The notes: a model not told the origin generated them from the letters alone. A stretch of DNA of 64,000 bases from Nageia nagi (GCA_050084985.1 JBITNC010000001.1:211544001-211608000), one strand, 5' to 3'; shown: positions 34,251 to 47,235, counted from the stretch's first letter. Made by a program: numbers and translations.

Positions 34251-37200
34251 ATCTAGTATGTAGGTAGTTTCCAAATTATTGATAAGTGGTATGAAAAGGA
34301 TATATAAGGGAAAGGAAGCTAAATCCAAAGAATAATTCCTAATATTGGAGGAATTCACATGCTTTGAATTAAAAAACTAAGCCTTCAGAATGCAACTAAG
34401 GGAGAGAGGTGTTCCCACTTCATGAAATTTTGCCATATGACAACAAAAGCTTGAGGAAATAATTTGAGGCTATATTTGAGGATTTTTCAAAAGGTAATAG
34501 AGGTTGCATGCTCTCACTCAAATACAATAAGAAAGGAGAGTAAATCAAGCCACTACTGCATCATTTTCAAAATATGTGATTTGTTTGAAAGGATACATTT
34601 GATTAGTTGCATGATTCAGTGTTACTTTTGAGTAGAAGTATAAACCAAAGGCAAAGAAATCCCAAGATCGATCACACCATTTTCTAGAAATACCTAGGAT
34701 GCATAGTGAATATGGAAAAGCTACGAATGTAGACAAGGTCATCTTGGAGATCAAGAACCTTATTGAAGAAATCTTATAGATTAGGGATGTCAACCTTGTT
34801 AAGATAGGGATAGTTATTGAGCATGATAGGTCATTAACCATTTGGTGATATCAGATGGAGTATCTACTTCTAAATTAATAGGTGGATATTTCTATAGGGT
34901 AAATTTTACGTTGAAGGTGTTGCAAGGAGAGCTTCTTAAGAAGGTCACATTCATCAACCATGGCTATAAGAATTTTAGTATTTTAAATGTTGAGTGGAGT
35001 CAAGTTCTGAAAGGATGACCTTTCAAAATATTTTATTTTGATAAATGCATAATTAAAGTAATTTTAATACTTTTGTTTTAATCTTGAAGAGATGAGTTTT
35101 TTCTCCCACAGATTCAAATAGCTAAGACTTTATAATTTTATCATTAAATACTTTTATCATTTAGTTTCAAAACTTTTATGGCTCTTCAATTATTTAAAGA
35201 GCTTTTTATTTAGCTATTTAGGGTTTTTTCATTTTAGGGAAATGATATATTTAATTATATATGCTTTTGAGACCTATAAGTACCCTTAACAAGGTCATTT
35301 GTAGAAAAAACATGGGGGAGGATTGAGAGGATGATTTAGTTAGAACTTCTGCTAATAAAGTTGTATGAATACTTTGTATCTTTTCTCTTAAGAAACTTTT
35401 GAAATACAATATTAATGCATGTGGTGCTTGTCATTTCATGGATTTTTGGATTTTTTATGATATGTTGTGAGATATCTTTTTTATGATTTTTATGCCTGTG
35501 GTCATTTTATTTGAAAGCTTTGCACTTTAGAAAAAGCTAGTTGAATATGTTTTTCAAGTGTTATAATAATCATTTTTGTAACTTTCATACAAGTGATCGT
35601 ATTCTAGGATCATTTCCTTTATATGTCATTTGAGTAGGAGTTTTCTTTCAAGATTACATGAAAACCTCAATTCACCTCACCAAATTTCTCATGTGACTAT
35701 TGGTCCATGCTCTTACTTAGAGGTGACATGAACACTTATTATCATTTATTTCTAGGTTTGATCCTTGAGTGATATTTCTTAATAAATTCAAATTATAAAT
35801 CCCTATACCCTACACACTGGTGATAACTTTCCCTTACAATATTACCTTGAATTAATACTATCACCTTAAGTTAAGGTTTCTTTCCTTCATTCTTTCACTT
35901 CAAAAATTCATTATGCAACGTAGATGCATCTAATAAACCATTAATTATGAGTTAATATCTACATATATCTCCATTTGAGTTATCCCAAGAATATTTAACA
36001 AACACCTGATAACCATCCACTAGAGTCATGAGAGGTCTTAGAGCTTCAAAGATAACTAAACCTTGTGGTTCAAATCCTTTCAAGAGGGGGTAAATAACAC
36101 TACCTTACCTAAACATGGTGTTGTCCCTTTCCTAATGCATAGAGGAGAGAAATATTCATCAACAATATGAAATTATTCTTCATTCTAAAATCATTAAGCA
36201 ATTGAGAAAATAGGTAAGAAATGAAATATATCTGATATTCACATCATAAAAACATGCAACACATAAGAGGAAATAAAGAAATAATACCAACATCTGACTA
36301 TTATTTAAAAATTGAGCAAGATACAACCAAATAGACCCAAAGGTATAATAGCTAGCTCAAAGGACTAGATCTAGGGAATAATATCCTACAAAGACTAGTG
36401 TCTCACTATTGGGACCTTGAACCCTCTGATCTACAAGACTATTATGGACTAAAGGTTTTCATCCTCAGCCATGACCTAGTGAAGATTACATCCCAGTAGT
36501 TCCTTTTCCAAGTTGGGTTTACATCCAACTAAGAGGCCTACAAGATGGAATTGCCACTCCACATATAGAAGATGTCAAATAACTTAATGATTCCTCCATA
36601 ATGTTGCACTAGTCATATAAGTAGAAAATCCTCCAAGATTTGGTGCTCACACACCCTTCAAGGTGATTTCATGCTTGGTAATTTGGATTGTGCCTTACAA
36701 ATAAAGCAAACCATGTTTCTATCCTCTAATCATGTGTTATGAATTGGGATCCATACTATGATACTTAAATGCTCCTAAACTATTCTTAGGAGGGATATAT
36801 CCAACATGAGATTGATAATTTGTCCATGGGACCCATATGGTATCCTAAGTTACAATGATGCCTAATTATACATGCAATAAATAATTAAACACTCCTAAGC
36901 AAAAAATCACTACTAAATAGGAACATTCCATAAAAGGGGATGTTACATGGCCATAGGAACTCTTGAGTCTAATTTTGATGGACTATGAGGAGGTATAAAT
37001 AATTGACCACATAGCAATGTAGAATTGCATGATTTGGTATGGTTTACATCCTATGACCTATGATATACATAAGTATGGTCTCTTAGGATTGATGAAGGAT
37101 ATCAAGTACTATAATATAATGAACTTTGAATATAATACAATACTCAATTGTATAATGCATATGTTACGTGCCTAAAGGTAAAGCATGGAATTGGTTGTCC

Positions 37201-37950
37201 AAATAATGAATTGATATAGGTTTAAATTGATTGCTTTTGGATTTTGAATTTGGTAAGATCAAAAAAAGGACTTCATAAGGAAAATTGACTTCAAAAGATT
37301 ATATAACATCTTTGTAAGGAGGATACCATAATATTTCCATCAGTAAGACCATTGAGGGTCTTTTTAAGATGGTAATTTTTTCCATATTCTAGGAAGATCG
37401 TGGAGTTTAGAAACTAGTATCAATTATTGATGACTATGTAGTTCAGTAGTTATCTCAATCTAAAAGATTATTATAGTAATTACACATTGTATATTTGAAT
37501 TAAAATGTCTATCTATTAAGTTAAAAAAAATTACAAAGTGGTTATAGCGTAAATATTACAATGCCCCCTTTTTGAATTGGTTGCCTTAGATATATAAGAT
37601 AATGGATGGGAACTAGGGCAAAAACACGTATCTTCTAACTTGAAGAATTAATGAGGCATGCTTTACTCTTTAATATTGATAAATAGTTTTCTAAAAAGGT
37701 AAGAAAGAAATAATTACAATCATAGGTGGAATATAATATGATATATCATTAGTAAAACAAAGATAAAATCAACATGATGACATATAACATTTTATATCAT
37801 AGTCCTATAAATGAAGTCATCAAATTATGAAGGATCATTGATAACTTGTACTGATGGTGGAACTTTTAATGCTCCAAATGGTTCAAAATAGGACATATAA
37901 GAGTATATACATCTTTCAATGGAAAATAATAAAATAGATGATTAATATCA
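34251..37950. other. Repeat-derived DNA; one protein-like patch, no identified gene
   Basis: On the plus strand near 34640-34850 a patch reads RSHHFLEIPRMHSEYGKATN then VDKVILEIKNLIEEIL and VKIGIVIEHDRSLTIW, and near 34910-35010 another frame gives VLQGELLKKVTFINHGYKNF. These look protein-derived but match no family I recognise. The open frame on the opposite strand (34841-34545) is its shadow. The rest shows nothing gene-like. Confidence 0.35.
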
Positions 37951-37954
37951 TGTG

Positions 37955-38395
37955 CTTACCATGATGGTGGATCTTTTACAATGGCTGAAAAAAAAACTAA
38001 AATAAAGACTATTATTGTTATCATGGATCTTCCATGATGGTGGATATTTTATGATAGCACAAAAGAACCAAAAATTTATCTATTTCTATCATCATGGGAT
38101 TTCCATAATGGTGCATCTTTTATGATGCTCCAAAAGAACCAAAAGAAAGTCTACTACTATCATCATGAGATTGCTATGATGGTGGATCTTTTTGTGATGT
38201 AGAAAAAGAACCAAAAGGGAGTATATTAGTATCATTATGGGGCTATGATAATCATGGATCCTTTATTATGATTGAAAAGAACCAAAAGGAAGTCTACTAT
38301 TGTCATCACAGGGTTGCCATGATGGTGGATCTTTTATGATGTACCAAAAGAACTAAAAGGAAGTCTACTACTAATGAGGTTATGAGTAAGCCTAT
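37955..38395. repeat. Tandem array, 69-74-bp period, about 6 copies
   Basis: CATGATGGTGGATCTTTTAT recurs at about 37961, 38034, 38105, 38176, 38245 and 38319, each followed by AAAAGAACCAAAAGGAAGTC and TACTACTATCATCATG. Units differ by substitutions and small indels. Confidence 0.88.
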
Positions 38396-39579
38396 GTATA
38401 TGTTGGATTTATAACAATGCCATTTTTATTACAGGGAACAAGAATGATGTTAACTTTGTTTTTGTTGTAAAACTACATTGACAACTAAAATAGTAGATTT
38501 CCTGTAAAACTTGAAATATTTGAAAGGGTTTGTGCTTATCAAAGTGATAATCATCATTGTATATGATACATAGTATTCATGATAAATTTTATGATATGAT
38601 TATTAATAAACTCTATGATATCAATCTTAATAAAATATTGATAAAATATGTAATATGCTTGTAGAAATAACCTATTAAGAAAAATAAGAGATATATCTAA
38701 TTTTATATGATTTTGATATAAATTTGGTATGATGAAGATTGATGTGATCTTATGCTAAATATAATTGTTCATCCTACATAATTTACATATTTATTTAACA
38801 AGAATAATGGCTTTGTTGTCACAAAAAACAACATTGATGTCATTCATACTCCTAAATATTATATTACTAAAATTACCTCTCTCTTATTCTTAATTCCCAG
38901 CTAATTTTTATTTTTATTTTTATTTGATTCTTATTTTTTCTTAATTTTGATTTCAAATTATAATTTTTGACTCATTTTTATTGTTGATTACTAATTATGC
39001 TTTCTGATTACTAATTTTTGTTTGAACCTTGACTCAATTGATTATGATATGAGATAACCACCTACTAGAGAGATTCAAAAGGGATGTTAACCTCCAACTC
39101 CTCCATTTATAACTTGCAAGGACATAGAGAGGATTCAAATTATACTTGTAGCAATAATATAATCTTTGTAATATTTGAGATACTTGTAAATGTAAATCAT
39201 GGTTAATAATATTGCATTAGGCCTAACACATGATATTTCCTTGTGATAACATCATTATCCTTACTTTAGTAATATTGATATTTATTTCTTAGAGATGTTT
39301 AAAATATGATTTATAAAATAATTAATAAATCAATTCTAGGCATCTACAAGAACCAAAATTAAAAAGGTGATGTAGGAAGCTAATATTAAAACATTCTAAT
39401 AATGATATAAAGGAAAAGAAGAAAAAGTCAAATGCAAGCATAGAAGACGAGGAGGGCCCAACCAAAGGGAAGAAATAATGTTGGAGGTGGTCAAATTGGG
39501 GAACAGTCCATAGTGGCTAAAGTTAGAAAAGCTAAAATAAAGGTTCCCTAATAAAGGCCATAGAAGTAAATTCAAATCT
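38396..39579. other. Non-coding AT-rich stretch
   Basis: No gene, no recognised domain. Confidence 0.45.
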
Positions 39580-40192
39580 TGTAGATGCCTAAAAATGAAT
39601 TTCCTTGTATTAAATAGTTCATTTTATAACACCAAGGGATATTTATTGTAAAAAGGGTTAAAAGATACCCAAGAAAATGTAATCAATGTAATGGACCATT
39701 GTATAATGTAAAGGTTGTCAAAAATAAAGAAAGATACCATAAATAATGTAATATGCAATGATACCAAGAATCAAGGAGGATGAAAATGTTAACATAAAAT
39801 AACATAAAAGGTAACACAATCATCATGAGAGACCAAAAGATTAGAACATGAAATATCCTTTCATCTGACCAAATAAAGGTGTTTTGTAACACCACCTATT
39901 CATAGATTTTCTAAACCCTTCATCTTATTCTACATATTTCTATTTCTATTAAAGGATCTACATATTTTAGGTTGTTAATAATGTGCTTCTCCCAGGATGT
40001 TAATGGTATTTTTTTCCATGGAATGTTGATGCAATTAATGTATGATTCATGTTATTTCATAGTGATGCAGATCTGATGAAGGTACCTCATTTATCATGTT
40101 TGTAATGATGTCATATTTCTAATATATTCTTCTATATTTAATTATAGCTATAGTACATCAATTTATCATTTATGCATTATTTTCAATCTACA
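39580..40192 (+). repeat. 5' LTR of the 39.6-45.1-kb gypsy element
   Basis: Begins TGTAGATGCCTAAAAATGAA and ends CAATCTACA. Matches 44513-45098 along its length (shared GGGATATTTATTGTAAAAAG, TGTAATCAATGTAATGGACC, GATGAAGGTACCT). Confidence 0.88.
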
Positions 40193-40314
40193 CTTTGTTA
40201 AACCTAACTATTTTGATTAATCTTACCCTATAAGCGAGATTTCGTGAAATTTCTATAAATGATCCACACTATTAACGATGTGCAAAGATTATTTCTATGC
40301 TATTAGAGGTATAA

Positions 40315-41410
40315 AAAATAGAGCAAATTATAACAAAATTGGATAATATGATACAATATATAGCTAAGAAAGTGGTTGTGATGCAAAGTTCAAGCAGTAA
40401 TTCGTAGTCCACTCCACATACAGCCCTAGCTGCAAGGGTAACCAATCTTGAGAATAGTAAGAGATCCTTGCAAAAAGAAGAAAACTATGATGATGTCTTC
40501 ACCACACCCTTATAGAATGATATATATAATTATCCTCTACTATCCAATAACAAGGGCCCTAAGTTCAAGATGTTTAGTGGTGAACAAGATCTAAAGCAAC
40601 ATCTTATTAGCTTTCAGGAACAATGCTTGCTAAAACTAGGATCAAAGGATAAATTGATGGCAAAACTTTTCCTAAGGAGTTTAAAAGGTGATGCCAGGAA
40701 ATGGTTCTATAATTTATCATAGGGATCCATAGATTCATTCAATTCATTATTATAAGCATTCATGAGTCAATACAAGCATAATATCAAAGAGAAAGGAATA
40801 GTTACATAATTGTGTGCAATGCACCAAGGAAGAAATGAAACCCTAGATAAGTATATTCAGAGATTCACAAAAGGTATGGTAATCTATTCATAGTAAGTTA
40901 GATGAGAATGAAATTTATGGCATATTCAAATATTCTATTTTACCAATTATCAAATTATATGCTCCAACTAAGAAGGGTATTGGATTTGAGGTATTGGTGA
41001 AAGATTTATTGTAAACAAAAAAAGTTTTGCTTGAGTTAAAAGATCTCAAGTATACATATATACTCCTTAGAATAAGGAGAATCATAAGAAATACATAAAT
41101 AAAAAGAAAAAGATAGTAAATATGTCTTATACACATGCACTTGCACTTGTACCTAAACCCAAACCTACCCCTACATTGACAAGATCCACTACAACAAGGG
41201 ATAGAAACTTGACTTTTCCAACTCAGCCAAGGTTTATTTTGAGAGATTTTATTAAGATGAGTTTATTGAAGCCATTGGATAGAAGATCAGAAGATAATAG
41301 TGTTCCAATGGGAAATTTTGATACTTATTATTCTTATCATCAAAGAAGGTATCATTCTACAAATTTTTGTAAAGTATTAGAAGCTGCAATTTTGGACCTT
41401 ATTGCATAAG
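40315..41410 (+). pseudogene. gag: gag of the 39.6-45.1-kb element
   Basis: The frame reads KMFSGEQDLKQHLISFQEQC, LMAKLFLRSLKGDARKWFYN (the LxGxAxxWF gag signature), LS, a stop, GSIDSFNSLL and FMSQYKHNIKEKG. It ends with an open stretch (41122-41409) rich in Pro/Thr, followed by YYSYHQRRYHSTNFCKVLEA, a zinc-binding-like CxYHxxxGHxTxxC site in which the first Cys and the Gly have become Tyr. Several stops are present, again mostly TAG/TAA. Confidence 0.82.
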
Positions 41411-41625
41411 GGAAATATGAAATTAATCAAAATATTTCATATCTATAGATTGAAGAAAATATAGTTTCAATGGATAAAAGTGTTGTGTTGCATTAACAAG
41501 AGGGCATTTAAGGTATATTCCAAATCCGGTTACTACTAAACAAGTGTCCCACTTGATCCTATAATATATAGTATGATTGAGCAATTGAAAACTACTTCTA
41601 CTAAGATTAGCTTGTATGATATCAT

Positions 41626-42123
41626 TGTTGGAATGTATAATGCATTATTGTAAAGGTTTATATTAAATCTTTTATGTAAATTCACTAATATTTAAGGGTA
41701 TCATTTGATACCTTAAGTATTTAAGTGAATATGATAATGTAACTTGTCCTACACTCCATGTCATGAGCACGCCCCTTGGGTAAAAGGATGTGCATGTCAT
41801 GCTTTTGTGCATTGGATAAAAGGGTGATCCAAAGAGGGATTTTGGCCTATAAATAAAAGTCTCTCTCTTTGTGATCACACACCAATTGTGGAGTAAAGTT
41901 ATGCTATAGGATAGAAGTGTAGGAGTTGATATTAGGAGGATTATAAGAGAGTTGTATTTGTGATTGAAGTAAAGATCTAGTTAGTGGATCTACTCCAAGT
42001 TGGAGGAACCACTTACATCTTGTGTTATCTTTGTGAGATTGCTTTGTGTGATAGATGTGAATTAGGAGCTTTCATGTGATCTTGGTAGTTTAGGATTGTT
42101 CTTGTTATAGTTCAATTCTCTCA
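41626..42123 (+). mobile_element. Solo LTR, probably Copia type
   Basis: A 498-bp block from TGTTGGAATGTATAATGC to TTCAATTCTCTCA is flanked by a perfect atcat duplication (41621-41625 and 42124-42128). A promoter-like CCTATAAATAAAAGTC lies near 41847. TGTTGGAATG starts are common in plant Copia LTRs. It splits the gag-protease linker of the host element. The minus-strand open frame inside is not a gene. Confidence 0.85.
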
Positions 42124-42159
42124 ATCATATCTACATCTAAAAAATCATAGAGAAATATT

Positions 42160-42825
42160 ATATGCTTTTTTTCAAAAATGAAATTGTTCCCACCAATATA
42201 ATTGCTGCTATGTTTTTGAAGAAACTTAGATCAATTAAGGAATGTGATTTAATTATAGTTTATAGGTCTAAGAAACTTAGTAGAGAAATTCTTATTGAGT
42301 GTTTATCCTTATACATCACACCTATGATAGAAGGATGGTAAATAAAAAGAACATTAGTAGATAATATATCAACTGTAAATGTATGTTCTCATAAGTTTTT
42401 TATACAACTTCAAGAGAAAGGTGTAGAGATCCCTCCTTTGGAAGAAGCCAAATTCATGATTAGAGCATATAATAGTTCATCAAAAAGACCACTTGGGTAG
42501 CTAATATCTTGGTCACAATAAGGGTCAGAATTATTGAAACTTAGTTTCATGTTGTGGATTCAAAATTAACTTATTAACCTATTATTAGGAAGACCTTGGC
42601 TTTATGATATGGATGTAGTACCATAAATAGTACATGGTATGTTGAAATTTGAATATCAAGGTGAGGTACATACAATCATAGGTGATCCAAAAGCATATGC
42701 CTCATGCAATGTAACAAAATTGGTGGAATTCACAATGATTCATCCAAGATATGAAATTATCCCCTTGGAAATAGACTTAGTAGTGGTAAAACCAAAAAGA
42801 GCCTTATATTGCAAGAGATAGGAAT
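42160..42825 (+). pseudogene. Aspartic protease region of the 39.6-45.1-kb element
   Basis: The sequence gives IKRTLVDNISTVNVCSHKFF (active-site loop; usual form AxIDxGxSxNVCS, here DNIS, with Gly lost), LQEKGVEIPPLEEAKFMIRA, YNSSSKRPLG and NLLLGRPWLYDMDVVP-like text with a shift. The open frame 42639-42821 (MLKFEYQGEVHTIIGDPKAY) is the linker that follows in this lineage. Catalytic Asp is present. Confidence 0.75.
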
Positions 42826-43249
42826 GGTAGCATACAGAATGAAAATTTTAATTCATTCATGTCCATTAAAGACTTAGGATGATCAAAAATACTCAGTATT
42901 CAAGGTCGTCAACATTATGCAATATTGCCTGCATGCTATCGATGGTGTGAAAATGGTGAGGACGAAGGTTCTTGCTCTGTAGCAAGTCTATATCCTGACC
43001 TAGGTACCTCCATGAATGATCATATGATGAACACAATGGGTAAAATATTTCTATACCCTTTTCTACATAAATACATGATAGAAAATTGCAAGTATAAAGG
43101 AGGGGTTTTAGGTATAGGGTTTGTCTTCTTTTCCTACTACGTTAGGAGCTCAGAAAACTAAAAATGGCTTAAGTATTGATTAGAATATAAACTACACTAT
43201 GGAACCTATCAAGTTTATCAAATAATGCAATGTAATCAAGATTCCTAAT

Positions 43250-43445
43250 GCTATTGATGAAGTTTTATGGCTTGATAATAATATACCACTTGAGTTCAAT
43301 ACTAATGATGATATCTTAGAATACATGAGACCTATAGACTTTGATGAAGATTTATGGCTTGATGATACTATACCACTTGAGTTTGATTGCCTTAATACTA
43401 TTGATGATATCTTAGAATACATGGAGGCAAATTTAGAATTACCTA
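43250..43445 (+). repeat. In-frame tandem duplication in pol linker
   Basis: The text GATGAAGxTTTATGGCTTGA starts at 43256 and again at 43343 (87 bp apart), each followed by ATACCACTTGAGTT and GATGATATCTTAGAATACAT. Both copies read in the same frame as acidic segments (WLDNNIPLEF and WLDDTIPLEF; DDILEYM twice). The second unit is a few codons longer. Confidence 0.8.
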
Positions 43446-43469
43446 AATCAAATAAGAAATGGAACATAA

Positions 43470-43830
43470 GCTACATTCTTACTACCACTTATCCAAGAGC
43501 TATGGCGACTATGTTCCATAAGCATATTTATAAATCAATAGAGATGTATATTGATGATATTTTGGTCAAATCAAAGCAAGGCCAAGATCATTTAGAGTTA
43601 TTCAATTTGGTATTTCACATTCTCAAAAGGTATAAGTTTAGAGTAAAACCTTACAAGTGGCTTTTGGTGACACTTCTCAAAAATTACTTAATTTCATGGT
43701 CTTAAAAAGGGGAATTGAGGTAGATCATAGGAAGTTCAAAGCCATAGTGAGTATGCCAACTCCAAATAACCTCAAACAGGTAAGAAATCTTCAAGGGAAT
43801 ATAAATTTATTGCATTGCACACCTTGGAGG
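43470..43830 (+). pseudogene. pol: Partial reverse transcriptase of the 39.6-45.1-kb element
   Basis: After a deletion of the N-terminal half, the palm and thumb remain: TTYPRAMATMFHKHIYKSIE, MYIDDILVKSKQGQDHLELF (catalytic YxDD as YIDD), RYKFRVKPYKW, a +1 shift, VAFGDTSQKLLNFMVLKRGI, EVDHRKFKAI and LKQVRNLQGNINLL. Homology stops near 43815 and RNase H and integrase are absent. Confidence 0.85.
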
Positions 43831-43984
43831 CAATATTGTGTAAGAGATATTCAATATTCTATGCAAGGTAAACTTACTTTATATTTTGTTTTCATTTTTT
43901 TCCTTTATTTGACTATTATAATGTTGTTTGCAGTATGCATTCCTATTTGCATGTTGTTAGTAGTGAAAAAAAAAGATATAGTAT

Positions 43985-44360
43985 AATGTATATGGATTAT
44001 GGACATAAAAATGCTAGGTCATTGATGGCCATCGATATGGCTAGTGAGAGTTCACTCTCTTAAGAGTTAAACAGGTGATGCAGCCATGAGTAAGATGTTA
44101 ATATTGATTCATCCTTATTGGAAAATGCAACTTGTTTTATATCCACATGATTTTTTCTTTGATTTATACAAATAATAATATCTTAGGGTTATAAACATAA
44201 AATGTATAACCACTAATGGCCATCGATACGGCCAATGAGAGTTCATTCACTTAAAATACAAAGTAGTGATGCAGCTATAAGTAGATTGCTAACATTGACT
44301 CATCATTAATGGACAATACAACTCATTTTGTATGTAAAATATTTTCACATGAGGTATATT
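43985..44360 (+). repeat. 191-bp tandem duplication, 3' region of the element
   Basis: ATGGCCATCGATAxGGCxA occurs at 44025 and 44216, each followed by TGAGAGTTCA, GTGATGCAGC and GACTCATC-like text at equal distances. Non-coding, just before the polypurine tract AAAGAGGGGTAAAAT (44499-44513). Confidence 0.8.
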
Positions 44361-44512
44361 TAACACTTTTCATAGGTACTTACATCAAAATAAGAAAATC
44401 AAATGAAGTAGTGTTGGATGAAGAGTTCAAGAATTTCAAAACATTTCTTCTATACTTCTTCTTTGGATATGTAATCTTATTGCTTCAATCACACCTCCAA
44501 AGAGGGGTAAAA

Positions 44513-45098
44513 TTTAGATGCCTAAAAATAAATTTCCTTGTATTAAATAATTCATTTTATAGCATTAAGGGATATTTATTGTAAAAAGGGTTAAAACATA
44601 CCCAAGGCAATGTAATCAATGTAATGGACCATTGCATAGTATAAAAGGTACCGAAAATCAAGAAAGATACCACAAATAATGTAATATGTAATGATCCCAA
44701 GAATCAAGGAGGATCAAAACATGTAATATTAAAATATGTAATATTAAAATATGTAATATTCTTTCATTCGACCAAATAAATATGTTTTGTAACACCACCT
44801 ATTCCTAAATTTGCTACATCCTTCATCTTATTCTACATATTTCAATTTATGTTCATGGATCTACATATTTTATGTTGTTAACAACGTGCTTCTCCTAAGT
44901 TATTAACAATGTTTGTTTTCCATAGAATATTGATGTGATTGATGAATGATTCTTATTATTTCATAGTGATGTAGATCTGATGAAGGTACCTTATTTATCA
45001 TATTTGTAATAATATCATATTTTTTATATGTGCTTCTATATTACATTGTAGAAAAATAGTGCATCTAGTTATTATTTATTCATTATTTTTAGTCTACA
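44513..45098 (+). repeat. 3' LTR of the 39.6-45.1-kb gypsy element
   Basis: Begins TTTAGATGCC (first G changed to T relative to the 5' copy) and ends AGTCTACA; partner of 39580-40192. Confidence 0.87.
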
Positions 45099-45103
45099 AA
45101 TCC

Positions 45104-47200
45104 ATTCAAAGTTAACTCATTTATAGAAGCAAAAAGAAAGAAGAAGAAAAATGGGGAAGCATAAAAAATAAAAGTATTAAAGGAGATTTATAAAGGTAGC
45201 CCCCTATCTATAATGAAGCAATAATAGAAATTATGATATAGGTTACTTAAAGGTTAACTTAAATATCATAGAGGTTACCCATATTATGAATTTAAATATT
45301 TGGGAGTAAAAGGAGAAGATAAATTAATTATGGATGATAATGTACACAATGTTTGGAAAAAATATGGAAGAGGAAGACTCATGATTCCCATATATAATTA
45401 TTTGAATATGCATAGAGACATTCTTGTTGGACCCTTGTAGTCTATTTATAAGGCCTTTTATCCCTCCTCTATACAAAATTTTCCAAACCCTCTTCTTTAT
45501 TTTGAGCTCAAAGCTATAAGTTGGTTCTTCCCTCCTTTGTTTACTATGAATCTTTGCAATTTGTAGGCTTCTTCTAGAATGATTCCTACTACCATGTACT
45601 AATCACTATTACACTATATATGTTTAGCATCATGACATGTGTCACTTTTTTTAATTTTTTTATCCGATGATAAGTACATTGTATGGTTTCATATGATGTA
45701 AAAAAATTGATTCTATCATTTTTCAATGCTATTTGATGCAAATACCAATGCTAAGTCTAACTCAAATATGACTTTGTTTTTTACTCTAGCTCCAATGCTT
45801 TATGACTCTAAATATGAATCGAATACTAACTCTATTTTTGACTCTATATCTAATGCTACAAAAGGGACACTAAGACTAACTCTAAACCAACACAAAATTA
45901 AATGCTATTATGACTCTAGAAATGAATCTATACCCAACATTATAATTGACATCCACCTCGATGCTAAAATAGATATATTTAAAAGTAATACTATCATCAT
46001 TGTACTAAATTTTAAAGGTAATAGGATATTCAATGCATTTTCATATGTTGCATAAAAAATTCAATAATTCAACTTTGATAATTAGCAAGTGTTGATCAGT
46101 ATAGCGTAACCTCAAGGGTTTGGTTTAGTCATGTTCTCCACTTCCCGCAATAGTAGGTTCCTTGAAAGAGCAGAAGGTGGTGGGAATGTGCTCATGTAAA
46201 TCTTCTACTCAATCTTCGAGACATAGACTAGTTCCTATCTATGTTTAAGGTCAAAAGTAATAGGAAAGAGATAAAAAGGTAAAGAGTAATAGGAAATAGA
46301 TAAATAAACAAACAACTAAAATGGGAAATTTACAACCAGGGCATTGCAGCATAGGTGACAATCCATAGCCAAGATTATGAATAGTAAACTACCTCACACT
46401 TGAGGTCTCGTAATCATAATACATAGCCATAATTTGAAGAAAACATTTCACACATAACATTCATAAAAGCAATAATAGCCATTTTGTTGGAAGAGGGCAA
46501 AGCATTATCTATTTGTATTATCATATGTGAATTGCTCTTACAAATTAGGGCAAATTTGTTAGAATGTTCGACCATTCTAATTTCTAAAACTAGCTATTTA
46601 TACAACTTCCTTCCCTTTTGGGTGGTTGGATCTCATTAATATACATTATTACAAGCATTGAATGAAACAAATACAATAGTATTATTTACATAAATGTTAC
46701 AACTATGCTAGATTATACAATATATAAGTTCAAATCAACATTAACTATCTAAATTTTTTGAATCTTCTAGGGATTTGTAACTTCTAGTCAACCATGTCCA
46801 TAGAGCCATAATCTTTTTGACATGTCATTGATTACTCCTTCTAGAACCCTGTAGCTAATTGGATTTAACATTGTTGCTAATTAAAAGTAGTACTATGGTA
46901 GATTGAGTAGTTGTTTGATTATACATTGATTGGTACGATTTGATTATTTGCTTTATTAGCTTCCATCTACTCCTTTGCAATCTTCATGATGTATATTATG
47001 GATGTTAGTGATCAAAGTAATGATGGTTGGTACATATTATGTTTGCTTGGATTGAGAAATGCCACTGTTATGTGGAAATGAGTTAGTGTTGACATATTAA
47101 TAGGTCCCCGAGGGTTAAACACTTAAGATGAAGTGGACCCAAGTGTTCTTGCTCATGCATTACTCCTCTACTCACTTGACGGGCTCTATGTTCTTCTTTT
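45104..47200. other. Repeat-derived DNA without a supported gene
   Basis: The 109-residue open frame at 45726-46055 is Asn/Ser/Asp-rich and stems from a GACTCTAAATATGAATC-like repeat, so I do not call it a gene. Plus-strand CTATTTATAAGGCC (about 45440) and minus-strand TATAAATAGC (about 46600) look like LTR promoters, without LTR ends. The stretch 46095-46240 (TGGTTTAGTCA, then AGGTTCCTTGA) is weakly SINE-like. Confidence 0.4.
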
Positions 47201-47235
47201 AGGCTTTGTTGATGATCTAGTTTCTTTTAAGAATT

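Larger units (their letters stand above)
39580..45098 (+). mobile_element. Ty3/gypsy retrotransposon with internal deletion
   Basis: LTRs at 39580-40192 and 44513-45098 enclose gag, protease and a partial reverse transcriptase, then an abrupt change to non-coding repeats. RNase H and integrase are missing, so the element is a deletion derivative. Flanking pentamers are aatct (39575-39579) and aatcc (45099-45103), a target duplication with one C/T change. A solo LTR interrupts it at 41626-42123. Confidence 0.87.

Noticed and set aside
34545-34841. 98-residue minus-strand open frame
   Set aside because: No motif; the plus strand here reads more like decayed protein, so this is probably a shadow.
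43192-43467. 91-residue minus-strand open frame with repeated SKIS and SSHK units
   Set aside because: Antisense shadow of the in-frame duplication in the plus-strand pol linker.
45726-46055. 109-residue open frame on the plus strand
   Set aside because: Asn/Ser/Asp-rich, built from an iterated GACTCTAAATATGAATC-like word, no domain, no intron or promoter support.
46095-46240. Second SINE-like tRNA-related head
   Set aside because: Box A fits in ten of eleven places but box B is poor, and no tail or duplication is seen.
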